Notes: generated by a model from the letters alone, not told the origin. DNA of 64,000 nt from Euglena gracilis (GCA_039621445.1 CP154954.1:49207847-49271846); one strand, 5' to 3'. Shown: positions 54,079 to 61,100, counted from the first letter of the stretch. Numbers and translations: made by a program.

Positions 54079-55947
54079 GCACAACCCACCACCCACAGCC
54101 ACACCCACCCACTCACCCACCCACCCACCCCTGGGCGGGTGCGCCCCCCCCCCTGCCACCAACTGTTCAAGAAAAGAAACCTCTGGTGGGAAGCGTTTTG
54201 ATTCCACGCCTGCAACCTCCTTGTAAACGGCTGGTCGGCGGGAGAATGAGATTTCTTTTTTATTTCTGGTGCAAAGTGTTGACATTGTCCTCTGGTCCTA
54301 AACCCATCCCTGCGTCCACGACAGTTGCCGCGGCATGTGCCGCAGCCTGCCCCCTGCCCGGGACCTGGTGGTCCATGTGATCTCCGCCAAGAACCTGCCA
54401 CAGCAGTACAGCTCCCGGGTGTACTGCAAGTACGTCTTCAAGTACAAGGAGCGGCAGGTGTTTCAGAGCGACATCAAACAGGACACATGTGGCTGGACAA
54501 ATGCCTTTGTGGCGCCGCAGGCCGGAAAAGCTGGATTCACAGGTGTTGGATACAAGAAGGGTGTCATGGCGTTAGGATGGGGGCTGTCCCCCATCCTTTT
54601 TGGCATTGTGCAACAGAATTTTTTACGTTTCGGCCGCTTTTGGGCAACCATTTCTGGGGTGATTCTCACCACACAAACTGGGCCAGAAGCGAAAGTTAGC
54701 GCCGGCTATAAACAGACAAGAAGCCTTAGTCCAACTGCCCCCCCCCCCCCATGTCCAACGACCCCCCTATGTCCAACGACCACCCCCCCGGTCAGAGGAC
54801 ACCTTTTCGGAGGTTTGATGTTTTTTTTTGCAGGTGTGTGAAAACCAGAGGTTTGCCAGCCCTGAAAGGCTTTTCTTCCGCCCTTGTCAAGGATGTCAGT
54901 TTTGGGTGCTATTTGAGTAAATGTTTGTTGACAGGGCTGGAAATGGAGGCGCGAAGCGCCAGAAGGAAAATTTTGACCTGTTTGGGGAGGTTTCGGAAAA
55001 CTTTTTTTTCCCGACCCCGTGTCCAACGACCACCCCCCCGGTCAGAGGACACCTTTTTGGTCAGTACCCTATGTCCAACGACCGCCCCCCCCCGGTCAGA
55101 GGACAGAGGTTACCGGTCATTGGACATTGGGGGGGGAGGGTAGGGGTGGTGGGTGATTCGAGAGTGGGTGGGTGGGTTGCGACCGCTGGACCCCCCCCCC
55201 CCGGGTTGGGCTGCGCCATGGTCAGATTTTGGCGCTTTGGGTGGATGGGCGATGGTCCAAGGATGCTAGAAATCACTTTTTCCCCCGAAGTTGACCCGTT
55301 TTGGGGGGGGGTCAAAGTATGACCAATTTTTTCGTCCATTTTTTGTGTGAATTTTTCATTAAATGTGCTGGGACGGGAGTTTTTTTCCCCGTTAAGGACC
55401 GTCCTGCAGCCAGCGAATTTGTCCAACCTTTTTTTTGCATTTCTGTCCCTCCAAATGTAAGGGGTTTAATGAGTTTCACATTTTGGTTTCGCTTTTTTTG
55501 CGCATTTTTCCATTTTTTTTTGCCGCATTTTTTTTTTGTTTTCTGGCACATCTTTCGTATTTCACTCAATTTTTCGCATTTTTGACTGTTTTTTTTTGAA
55601 AAAAATTTGAATTGTTTTGTCACATTTTTCTTACAATTCCATATTTTTCTTGTAAATTTGGTGCCATGTTGCATGTTTTTGGGTACTTTTTTGTGTTTTA
55701 TTTGCGGGTTTCCTCTCAGATCAACACATTTTGCACATTTTTTTCTGTGGCCGGGCTAGCGCACCCCCCCCCCCTCAAGATGTGGTTGTGGCATTTGTCC
55801 GGGGCTGACCCCGAGTTCGATTTCAAAAAACGGTTCGCGTGGAGCGATCTGACATCGGAGCAAGCTGACTACCTGATGAGCGACAATGTCCTGACGTTCG
55901 AGGTCATTGGCCATCCCGCCGGAGACAGCAGCACTGTGGTGGAGTGA
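33791..55947 (+). CDS. Kinesin-3-like motor protein, 16 proposed exons, 5' end missing
   Basis: A plus-end-type microtubule motor ATPase, rebuilt from exons 33791-33858, 35336-35482, 36509-36660, 37434-37469, 41910-41994, 42123-42223, 42981-43163, 43746-43917, 46070-46254, 46370-46443, 48702-48860, 50373-50514, 52126-52210, 52343-52456, 54362-54475 and 55813-55947. Reading phase is consistent at every junction whose two ends were both placed. Order of parts: beta-1 [11 protein letters not shown]-loop [22 protein letters not shown]; switch [11 protein letters not shown]; switch [39 protein letters not shown]; neck and coiled coil; second coiled coil; a KIF1/KIF13-like stalk segment ([23 protein letters not shown]); a C2-like tail ([12 protein letters not shown] ... 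[12 protein letters not shown]) and TGA. No FHA domain was located; it could lie in unplaced exons between 48.9 and 52.1 kb. No PH domain follows the C2-like part, so the tail is short for kinesin-3. Confidence 0.85.
34005..35095 (-). CDS. Unrecognised coding segment nested antisense in a kinesin intron
   Basis: On the minus strand, about 35095-34734 reads [39 protein letters not shown] and, after one in-frame TGA (34903-34905), [32 protein letters not shown]. The inverted-repeat element 34103-34728 then interrupts. Removing it together with one 8-bp duplication continues the frame as [19 protein letters not shown] to TGA at 34005. The plus strand here is full of stops. The segment is rich in amphipathic helix pattern; no family is recognised. 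It may be a short gene starting at the ATG at 34878, or a decayed older gene with the TGA as a lesion. Confidence 0.45.
34103..34728 (-). mobile_element. hAT-like MITE acting as an intron (CAGGGCAGAA family)
   Basis: 626 bp. Ends CAGGGCAGAACGGGAA and TTCCCATTCTGCCCTG, 15 of 16 positions paired, with a perfect 8-bp duplication GGGACCCC (34095-34102, 34729-34736). The interior has ggggggtcgaccccccc modules and a GGCGCCTTTGGCGCC hairpin near 34256-34273. Damaged relatives occur at 15.9-16.2 kb and around 41.24-41.28 kb. Confidence 0.93.
35336..35482 (+). CDS. Kinesin exon: motor N-terminal insert (tentative)
   Basis: 49 codons in phase 0 at both ends, with a high share of G/C third positions, reading [15 protein letters not shown] ... 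[13 protein letters not shown]. It would form a long insert between motor strands beta-1 and beta-3. The left end follows CTG plus 5 nt; the right end precedes aca-CAGGGG (35486), which pairs with CCCCTG at 36498-36503. The minus strand is also open over these bases and looks coding, and another plus frame contains [10 protein letters not shown], so this exon is the least secure of the motor. Confidence 0.4.
36509..36660 (+). CDS. Kinesin exon: FRFD strand to AYGQ
   Basis: Contains [30 protein letters not shown] and VTLFAYGQ, the segment just before the P-loop. The 3' end is set by the following intron, in which CAAGGC at +4 pairs with GCCCTG (one mismatch), completing the split ACA codon of AYGQT. 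The 5' end may instead be 36534, using the CTG at 36526. Confidence 0.85.
36661..37433 (+). other. Nonconventional intron, 773 bp
   Basis: The boundaries are forced by the kinesin P-loop (AYGQT-GSGKT). There is no GT-AG. CAAGGC begins at +4 and GCCCTG ends at -6, pairing with one A-C mismatch. No duplication is detectable, which suggests an old intron. Confidence 0.8.
37434..37469 (+). CDS. Kinesin 36-nt micro-exon: P-loop
   Basis: Encodes [11 protein letters not shown] with split codons at both ends. It carries the ATP-binding Walker A motif of the motor and sits between introns of 773 and 4440 bp. Confidence 0.9.
37470..41909 (+). other. Nonconventional intron, 4440 bp
   Basis: CAGGGTTTGAC starts at +4 (37473) and GTCAAACCCTG ends at 41904 (-6), an 11-bp perfect terminal stem. 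Flanks share GAGGA (gaggaaga / gaggaggg), a likely remnant of an 8-bp duplication. The interior is packed with other repeats: atattgtcc modules (37570-37765), telomere-like repeats (38151-38192), a 'gggtccccccatgtttt' inverted pair (38490-38610), ggtcgaccccccc blocks (39550-39590, 41240-41270), a fragment of the GCTTGTGCTTA family interior (39830-40020) and an inverted, damaged copy of the GATATAAGG family starting near 40434. Confidence 0.9.
38151..38192. repeat. Interstitial telomere-like repeats
   Basis: About seven CCCTAA-type units (five exact CCCTAA, two CCCTGA) inside the 4440-bp kinesin intron. Single units occur near 29403, 38677 and 27768. Confidence 0.9.
41910..41994 (+). CDS. Kinesin exon: GFPGLIPRF segment
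   Basis: Encodes [20 protein letters not shown], matching the '(G)LIPR' motif that follows the P-loop region in kinesins, then LQADSTLS. It ends at a conventional donor GTGAAG. Confidence 0.85.
41995..42122 (+). other. Conventional GT-AG intron, 128 bp
   Basis: GTGAAG...ATGGAG, phase 0, A/T-rich, without a terminal stem or G/C-run repeats. It contrasts with its nonconventional neighbours in the same gene. Confidence 0.7.
42123..42223 (+). CDS. Kinesin exon: [11 protein letters not shown]
   Basis: Contains [18 protein letters not shown], a hallmark kinesin motif (alpha-2 region), followed by KPGQVELSE. It ends in a split Leu codon. Confidence 0.9.
42224..42980 (+). other. Nonconventional intron with CAA/TTG termini, 757 bp
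   Basis: CAAGAGA at +4 (42227) pairs with TCTCTTG ending at -6 (42975), continuing as CCAC/GTGG after a 2-nt mismatch. The usual CAG/CTG is replaced by the compensated pair CAA/TTG. The intron starts with GT but does not end in AG. Inside, a short frame at 42620-42730 has a CxxC...C pattern of unknown meaning. Confidence 0.75.
42981..43163 (+). CDS. Kinesin exon: FVEGV to switch I
   Basis: Contains [12 protein letters not shown], then [29 protein letters not shown] is switch I, which binds the gamma-phosphate and Mg. The split Gln codon at its end is completed at 43746. Confidence 0.92.
43164..43745 (+). other. Nonconventional intron, 582 bp
   Basis: CAGGGA at +4 (43167) pairs with TCCCTG ending at 43740 (-6). 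It contains an (AACC)n to (CAAA)n to (CA)n microsatellite at about 43358-43535. Confidence 0.85.
43436..43514. repeat. (CA)n microsatellite
   Basis: About 39 CA units, preceded by CCAA and CAAA repeats (43358-43435), inside a kinesin intron. Confidence 0.97.
43746..43917 (+). CDS. Kinesin exon: switch II
   Basis: Contains [17 protein letters not shown] (switch II, DLAGSE) and [20 protein letters not shown] (alpha-4). It ends AAG before a GTGAGG donor. Confidence 0.93.
43918..46069 (+). other. Intermediate-type intron, 2152 bp
   Basis: The 5' side is a textbook conventional donor (AAG|GTGAGG). The 3' side has no AG but has CTG at -8 (46062-46064), as in nonconventional introns. The junction gives LLK-ALDNEG, matching the kinesin V-I-x-A-L motif. 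A TIR element with an 8-bp duplication (44869-45391) is nested inside, plus gtcgcacccccc blocks at 44040-44100. Confidence 0.75.
44869..45391 (+). mobile_element. hAT-like MITE, CAGGGTTG-TGGGAA family, nested in an intron
   Basis: 523 bp. Left end CAGGGTTGTATGGGAAGCTC, right end GAGATTCCCAAACAACCCTG, matching at about 18 of 20 positions. A perfect 8-bp duplication ACTGGCCC lies at 44861-44868 and 45392-45399. It holds a GGCGCTTCGCGCC hairpin at 45041-45057. A damaged inverted relative lies at about 4953-5282. Confidence 0.93.
46070..46254 (+). CDS. Kinesin exon: RESKLTRLL
   Basis: Contains [45 protein letters not shown] and IETVST, the alpha-4/alpha-5 microtubule-binding region and beta-8. 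The split Leu codon is completed at 46370. Confidence 0.94.
46255..46369 (+). other. Nonconventional intron, 115 bp
   Basis: CAGCAG at +4 pairs with CTGCTG ending at -6, extended by GCTC/GAGC across a bulge. It is the shortest intron of this class in the gene and carries no repeat element. The join gives [13 protein letters not shown], matching kinesin TLRYAxxAKxI. Confidence 0.88.
46370..46443 (+). CDS. Kinesin exon: end of motor and neck
   Basis: Encodes [16 protein letters not shown], the last motor helix and neck-linker region, then ALQQKLEL, the start of a coiled coil. Confidence 0.9.
46444..48701 (+). other. Nonconventional intron, 2258 bp
   Basis: CAGGCTGTTTTG at +4 pairs with CAAAATGCCCTG ending at -6 (CAGG/CCTG plus TTTTG/CAAAA around an internal loop). 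The phase-1 join gives [16 protein letters not shown], a continuous heptad pattern. It contains the nested element 47381-47691 and 'acccccccgg' repeats (46520-46740). Confidence 0.85.
47381..47691 (-). mobile_element. hAT-like MITE, GCTTGTGCTTA family (copy 3), nested in an intron
   Basis: 311 bp, inverted relative to the copies at 11587 and 15050. Ends CAGGCTTGTGCTTAGTC and GGTAAGCACAAGCATG, with a perfect 8-bp duplication GTCAGGAG (47373-47380, 47692-47699). Confidence 0.94.
48702..48860 (+). CDS. Kinesin exon: neck coiled coil
   Basis: Continues [20 protein letters not shown] and then [16 protein letters not shown]. The first half is a coiled coil. The 3' end is uncertain: the frame stays open to 48946, and a T-rich tract with AG at about 48882 could mark another junction. 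Confidence 0.7.
49255..49460. repeat. 200-bp inverted repeat (gttgacacgg)
   Basis: Arms of roughly 90 bp (GCAGAAAAGTGCTGTTGACA ... and TGTCAACGGCACTTTTCTGC) pair around a short centre near 49350 (ggctggggcatcgg). A diverged extra copy of the end lies at 49560-49600. Confidence 0.88.
49615..50101 (+). mobile_element. hAT-like MITE, CAGGGAATTTCTTAAG family, nested in an intron
   Basis: 487 bp. Left end CAGGGAATTTCTTAAGCC, right end GGCTTTAAGAAATTCCCTG, with a perfect 8-bp duplication GTGCCAAC (49607-49614, 50102-50109). The interior has 'cagccagccagcag' words. A left-end relative lies at about 60511. Confidence 0.94.
50373..50514 (+). CDS. Kinesin exon: stalk coiled coil
   Basis: Contains [20 protein letters not shown], then [20 protein letters not shown], clear heptads with L/I/M/V at a and d positions. 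It begins after CTG plus 5 nt (CTG 50365-50367) and ends at a conventional donor CAG|GTGTGT. Confidence 0.82.
50515..52125 (+). other. Intron region, possibly with an unplaced exon
   Basis: The conventional donor at 50515 (phase 1) and the acceptor at 52126 (CTG at -8, phase 2) do not match in phase, so at least one further exon is expected. Non-repetitive sequence at 51300-51800 is the best place to look. A stretch at 50780-51330 is diverged repeat with an inverted pair 'tatccggcccg(t/c)gggtcgtt' (about 50848-50872) and 'aacgacccgcgggccggata' (about 51298-51320). Confidence 0.5.
52126..52210 (+). CDS. Kinesin exon: stalk segment LFVGRAKL
   Basis: Encodes [18 protein letters not shown], like the beta-rich stalk domain of KIF1/KIF13 (consensus roughly 'flGxaxvxLxxll'). 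It ends CAG|GTGAGC, phase 0. Very GC-rich. Confidence 0.75.
52211..52342 (+). other. Conventional GT-AG intron, 132 bp
   Basis: GTGAGC...CTGGAG in phase 0. GC-rich, no terminal stem. Confidence 0.65.
52343..52456 (+). CDS. Kinesin exon: stalk segment [12 protein letters not shown]
   Basis: 38 codons: [20 protein letters not shown], then [12 protein letters not shown]. It resembles the 'xPvxDxxGxxxGxLxVe' element of the kinesin-3 stalk. The codon usage is extremely G/C-ending. Confidence 0.8.
52521..52560. repeat. (GT)n microsatellite
   Basis: Pure and imperfect GT/GC repeats just inside the 5' end of a kinesin intron, continuing as variant repeats to about 52622. Confidence 0.95.
53811..54090. 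repeat. Long CA-rich microsatellite
   Basis: About 280 bp of ACACAA, ACGCAC and (AC)n units. Translated frames are repetitive and not genes. Confidence 0.95.
54362..54475 (+). CDS. Kinesin exon: C2-like tail, first half
   Basis: Encodes [20 protein letters not shown], then [16 protein letters not shown], matching the stalk C2-like domain of KIF13/KIF1 (L.V.i..A.gLp...s..v.c.y.F). Confidence 0.88.
54476..55812 (+). other. Nonconventional intron, 1337 bp
   Basis: CAG at +4 (54479) and CTG ending at 55807 (-6) frame an inner perfect stem GGACAAATGCC/GGCATTTGTCC. Both flanks are phase 0. Repeats 'tgtccaacgacc(c/a)cccc' occur at 54750-55110. A part (55250-55400) is homologous to the element at 61670-61924, ending GGACCGTCCTG. 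Confidence 0.78.
55813..55947 (+). CDS. Kinesin last exon: C2-like tail, second half
   Basis: Encodes [19 protein letters not shown], then [18 protein letters not shown] and VVE before TGA (55945-55947). 'LxxEVxGH' is the closing strand of the KIF13-type C2-like domain. The protein ends 12 residues after VIGH. Confidence 0.9.
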   Translation, partial: EFDFKKRFAWSDLTSEQADYLMSDNVLTFEVIGHPAGDSSTVVE

Positions 55948-56240
55948 GGGGCTGACCGCTGTTTGCACTCTGCCTCCCGACGGCCACAGCACCCTCTCCC
56001 ATCGAACGTTCCGCGCCAGGGGCTGTTGTGGGCCTGGTTCGGATTCAAACCGTCTCCCCGAGCACATCGCCCTCCCTGAAGTCTTGACCTGTTCTCCTTC
56101 CTGTTCGGAGACAGCTTCCATGTGAGGAAAGGAATTGAAGTCCACAGATGAGAAAACGAATGCAATGGCAGATGAGACATTTCCTACGAGAAAATGGTGG
56201 TGGGTTTTCTGTGGGGTCGGGGTTGAGTTGAAGACAAGCG
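55948..56240 (+). other. 3' flank of the kinesin gene
   Basis: Follows the TGA at 55945-55947. Frames on both strands are open, but they lose motif similarity. There is no clear polyadenylation signal (no AATAAA in the first 200 bp). Confidence 0.4.
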
Positions 56241-56920
56241 GATTTGCCAACAATGTTTGGGGCCCCCGGGGCCCCGGCTCACCTCAAACCCAGAAGCGTG
56301 TTGTGGGCACCCCAGCGGCAAGCGCGCCAGGAGGCGGGAAAACAACCCAACCATTTTTGTCTCAGCCCCGGGCCCACGGACTTGTGTTTTGACCGCACCC
56401 GATGGGTCTTCCACACCTCCTTCCCCCAGGCTTGGTCAGCTTCAACCATGCCTTCTTAAACGCAACTGAAAAAATCCAGATTTTATTTTGTCTGTGTGTG
56501 TTTTTTTTTCTTTGAAAAGTCAAAAAATAAAAAAGTTGGGGACAGGGAACATCATTTTCCTGTCCCATGCACATCCGGAGGCAACACATTGGGTTCTGGA
56601 TCAAACCAAAAAGGAACTGATTGAGGCTGAGGTGAACACAGGATTTTTTGTGTCTACACGTTGTGCATGGAGCTGCGTCTCTTCAATGGTGGTTCCTCCG
56701 AATGAATGCAGTCAACAACCTAGCTGTCCGCCACCACCCAACATGGTGCGTTGGCCGGACCGGTTGCACGGTTCGCCACCTGCCTCCCCATCGTAACGTC
56801 GTCGGCCATACCCTCCTTCAATGGAGCAGAAGTCGATTTCATGTGATTCCCTCTGTAGACTTAACACTTGATTTCCACTCCTGTGGTGACTCCTGTCTTG
56901 TTGCAGTTCTTTGAAAATTG
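56241..56920 (+). CDS. Candidate exons of an unrecognised downstream gene
   Basis: Plus-strand frames with G/C third-position bias. 56270-56458 reads SVLWAPQRQARQEAGKQ and DRTRWVFHTSFPQAW. A conventional-looking acceptor (ccccag at about 56430) would open GLVSFNHAFLNATEKIQ instead. A later segment (56560-56650) reads HPEATHWVLDQTKKELIEAE, a helical pattern. I could not connect these with confidence and recognise no family. Confidence 0.3.
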
Positions 56921-57095
56921 CGAAATGCCTTTTTTTTTGCCCCAGTGGAGATTTCTTTTGGAAAAAGTGTCAGAGAGCGTTTCTGCGGGCTTGAAGGAGG
57001 GGTTTTTGGTGGCCAGATGCTCTTTTTTGAAGAACATTGTTTGGCATTTTTTGTGCAATTTCAGCTTCCACACAACTCAAGTGCCACTGGGGTCC

Positions 57096-57420
57096 AGCCC
57101 AGGCTTGTGCTGAGTCAGATACCTACCAAACGGGGGGGGGTGTGCTAGGGGCAGGCACCCCATAGCACCCGATCCGACCCCCCCCCCCCCGCCGGGGGGA
57201 CCGGGGGACCCCTGGGGGGGGGTTAGGGTTTTGGGGGGTGCCTGCCCCTAGCAGGCACCCCCCTCCAACCCCGGCAAGGCCATTTTCAATGAAAAATTTT
57301 TGGGTCCCCCCGGACCCCCTCCCCAGCGGGGTGTGCCTGCTAGGGGCAGGCACCCTATAGCACCCACCCCTATAGCACCTCCCCTCCGGAGAGGGGGCGT
57401 CCGGAGACCACCCCTCTGGA
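57096..57420 (-). mobile_element. Truncated GCTTGTGCTTA-family element
   Basis: Begins CAGGCTTGTGCTGAGTCAG and carries the family's 'tgcctgctaggggcaggca' modules, but no GCACAAGCxTG right end or duplication follows; the sequence breaks into other repeat near 57380. Confidence 0.7.
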
Positions 57421-59008
57421 ACCAAAGGTGTTAATTTCCCTGGCGCTTTGCGCCGGAAATCTTATGTTTTTTTTTTATCTGTTCATTTATGCCTTAACCC
57501 AAACACCTACCCCCCCCCCCAGGGTTAAAGGTTTTTCTGCGTGTACTTTGTCAACCCACCCACCCACCCACCCCCCCAGCCAAAGTCGACCGAATTCATT
57601 GGAAAAAATTTCCGGCCCGGCCTTCGATGAGGCAAAAGACTGTCCCATGGCGCACCCCACCGCCCTGGGGTTGCAGACCCAACCCACCCACCAACTCTCG
57701 AAACCCCCCCTGGGTATCCCACAGGTGTCTATGTATCTATCCCCCCCCGGAAGGATGCCGTCGATCCCCCTGCCAGGGGCTTCAAAAACTGACTCAAAAT
57801 CGCATTTTCAGACCATCCAGACCATAGCTTCACTTCGTGGCCTCTGGGTGGCACTTTTTCCTGGGCCCGGAAAACCCACCCACCCACCCACGACCAGGGT
57901 GTGACGTAGAGCTGAGATCTTTGGGAGACCACCCCGGCCCGGCCCGGCCTGCCAGCGGCCCAGCGGCGCGGCCCAGCCCAGCCCGGCCGGCGGCCCAGCC
58001 CGGCCAGCGGCCGGCGCTCGTTTTCAGTTCAAAAAACACTTTTTTTTAGGTCCGGGAGGTCCAAAAACATCGTTTTGGGCAAAAAAAAATTTTCGATGTT
58101 TTTCGACTTTTTTTTACCCGAAAATGACCCAAAATCCATTGGTTTCAGGGCAAAAACGGGGGTCCGGGGATCAAAAAACGGTCATTTTTCGGCCGAAAAA
58201 TACATTTTTCGGGTCCGGGAGGTCAAAAAACATGGTTTTGGGCAAAAGGTCGGGCCTCCCACCCAGGGGGGGCATGGGGGGGGGTCTGGGTCGGAATTTT
58301 TTTTTTCGCTCAAAAACACTTTTTTTGATGTTCAAAGTGTTTTTGAGCGAAAAAATTTTTTCAAAATTTTGGGTCCCGACCTGCCTCCCGACCCGACCCC
58401 CCCTCCCCTCGCCCAGCCGCCCTCACACCCCTAAAGGGGTCCCTGAATACCCAAAAATGGCCCAAAATCGCACAACCAGGCCCCGGGAACCTCAAAAAAC
58501 GGTTAACCCCCCCCCCCTAAACCTCATGATTGACCCCCTGGTTTGGGTCCCAACTCCCCGTCTAGCCCGAGATACGGCCAAATTACGGTTTCGGGCCCCG
58601 AACAGGCCCGAAATGGCCAAAACTGGCAAAACTGGCCCAAAACCACAAAACGGCCGTATCTTGGGCTGGGCGAGGAGTTGGCCCAAACCGCGCATACCGA
58701 TCGATCGGGCGTCCCAAAGTTGTGGAAGGAGGTCCTCTTACTTTTTCTCAACTCCGCAGCGTTTTCAAGATATTTTGAATTTTTCGATTTTTTGACCCCA
58801 AAATGACCCTGCAATTTCCCCGGAAAAAAAAAACGGTTTTTTTTTGCTCGGGCCATATCTCCGGACCGGCGGGGAGTTGCGGGTAACCTAAAGGCTCCGG
58901 AGATACTAGGGATCGTCCCCTAACCTGTGGGCTATTCACTTTGGGGGCCACAAAATCCAGTCACATCGATAATTCCGGGTTTTCCGGACATACCAAGGGG
59001 CGGGGGGG
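57421..59008. other. No supported gene; ggtccgggaggtc repeats
   Basis: Contains a GGCGCTTTGCGCC hairpin (57440-57456), CCACCCA tracts, GC-rich 'ggcccagcccggcc' words (57935-58015) and two direct copies of a 'ggtccgggaggt(c)caaaaacat' unit (about 58050 and 58215). Frames are open but show no domain. Confidence 0.4.
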
Positions 59009-59454
59009 CAGGGGGGGGGAAATGCAACTTGCATAATTTGCATTTTTTTTGCATAATCAGGCTTTCCCGAAATTTGCATTTTTTGCATTTTTTTGCATTT
59101 TTTTTCATAAAATATTTTTGTAGTTGGTTGCCGCCGTATGTTTGGATTTTTTTGCTTTTTTTTTTTATTTTTTACATAAAATATTTTGCCCTTGAAAAAA
59201 AAATTGTTGTTGGTTGGCATATGTTTGGATTTTTTTGCATTTTTTTTGCGTTTTTTTGCATAAAAATATTTTGCCCTGGAAATTTTTTTTGATTTTAGGC
59301 AGCAAAGCTCTGTCATATTCCAGCTTTTTCTCAAGGTTTTCATGCAAGTTGCATTTTTTTTTCATTTTTTACATTTTTTTGCTTTTTTTTGCATTTTTTT
59401 GCATTTTTTTGACTTGCATAATTTGAAGGCCCAAGTTGCATTCCCCCCCCCCTG
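59009..59454 (-). mobile_element. hAT-like MITE, ATGCAACTTG family (copy 2)
   Basis: 446 bp, inverted relative to 9917-10478. Ends CAGGGGGGGGGAAATGCAACT and AGTTGCATTCCCCCCCCCCTG. Flanks are gcggggggg on both sides, with a one-base shift inside the G run, so the duplication is probable but not exact. Confidence 0.82.
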
Positions 59455-61100
59455 GCGGGGGGGCCCCTCACTCAGTACAGTTCGGGGAGCTCGCTTATTA
59501 AACCAAATTTCTGGCCAGCCAAGGAACGTCCAGGGGTCCTCAACGAACTTTCTGAGGCAAATTTTTTGTCCGACAGAAGCCTGAAAAGTCAACTTAATTG
59601 TTCTTTTTTTTCCAGCAGCCCCAATCACCAAGGCTGCAACGCTGGCATTTTTCAAGGTCGTTATTATTGGTCAGTTGGAATGAAAAATGCCAATGCCAAT
59701 TGTAAAAGTGTGGCAGTTTGCTCATTCTTTTGTATCGTAGCAGGTTCGAGGACATACAATTTTTTTACCCCCCCCCCGAACTCCCTCCACTCTTCGAAAA
59801 ACCAGTTCGGCACTTTTTTCGGGAAACCAGGCAGTCACTACCCACCCCAGGGGGGTCGTCGGCCACTCTAGAATCCAAAGGAAATTTGACCAAAAACATG
59901 AAAAAAAAATGGCCCAAAAAATTTCCTGCACCTTCGGTGCCGGGTCATTTTAGTAGTTTTTTTGCTGACCCCTCCGGGGGGGGGGGGAGGTCTGGGCCAA
60001 AAACCAATCAGTCACTCTGAAAAAGCCAGTCATCCACCCCCCGGGGGGATGGGGTCGGCCAGTGACTAAGTGATTGTATTTTCCAGGATTCCAGTAAAAT
60101 CACCCCCCCACATCTGCAGCCATGCCCACACCCACAACCAGACAACCACCCACACCCCTCCACCAACCTAGCCACTGCTCACTCCCTCCCCCTGCCAGTG
60201 CCCCCCCCCCCCCAAACTTTCAACTCTGTCTGTGACCCTGAACTGCAGTGCTCGCTGCATATAGGGCCACTGACCCAGCGAACCGCATCCCCAGCGCCGA
60301 TATGCCGCGGGTGTCCGTTTGCCGGCCGTCACACCAGCAATAACATTTTGGTGGTCAGATATGTGTTTTTCTGGCTTGCTGGGATTCCCTGCAAATGAAC
60401 CTTGCCTGTTTGTTTGTGTCGTGTTTGATGACGGAGAACATTGGGATAAATGAATTCTTTCTCAGCGGGATTTTTTCCCACATCTTTTCACAGGTTATTG
60501 AACTGTTTTGCAGGGATTCCTTAAGCCGGCGGAGACCCAACCCACAGAGGAGGGGTCCAGTCAGCCAGCACGTTTTTATCAGCGAGCAGCTCCCAGCCAG
60601 GCTGCTGATCCCAAACACAGTTGGGGCCAGCCTAGCGAAGCTGGCCACGCTGGACCAAAAAACTTTTCGGCGCGAGTGCCGAAGTTTTTCAGAAAATGAG
60701 AGCCAAGGGTTGGGCGTTTTGTGCATTTTCGGAAGTTGACATTTAACATTTTCACGTTTGTGTGCAATTTCCAATCATGTGCAATTTATCGCATTTTTTT
60801 TCGCCTTGAATTTTTTCAGCACATTTTTTCCATTTTGGTGTTTTTTTGTCATTTATCATTTTTTTGTGCATTTTGGACAACATTTCATAATTTTGCATTT
60901 TTGCATTTTTGCATTTTTGAAAATTTTTGACTTTTTAAGCTTGTATTTTCGTCATAGTACCATATAATTCTTGTAAATTTGTTGCTGTTTTCCATTTTCA
61001 TGACTCTTGTGCTCTTCCTGTCAGATTCTGCACATTTTTGCGCATTTTTTTTTTGGAAAAAATGTACATTTTTTTGTGCATTTTGTGCATTTTTGACTGG
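59455..61100. other. Unassigned; possible exons and repeat fragments
   Basis: A ttttttttccag acceptor at about 59613 followed by APITKAATLAFFK is exon-like, but the minus strand (59655-59470) is also open. 59800-60060 is a ccagtcagtcac repeat. A Cys-rich plus frame (60198-60398, ICRGCPFAGRH) could be coding. At about 60511 there is a left end of the CAGGGAATTTCTTAAG family. 60780-61100 is A/T-rich with 'tgcatttt' words. Confidence 0.35.

Larger units (their letters stand above)
52457..54361 (+). other. Nonconventional intron, 1905 bp
   Basis: CAGGCGGCAGGC at +4 (52460) pairs with GCCTGCCCCCTG ending at 54356 (-6), 11 of 12 positions. It starts with GT but ends in CGG rather than AG. It contains a GT microsatellite, a ccagtcagtcac block and a long CA-rich microsatellite. 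Confidence 0.85.

Noticed and set aside
53750-54401. His/Thr-rich and Cys/Val-rich ORFs
   Set aside because: Products of the CA-rich microsatellite at 53811-54090.
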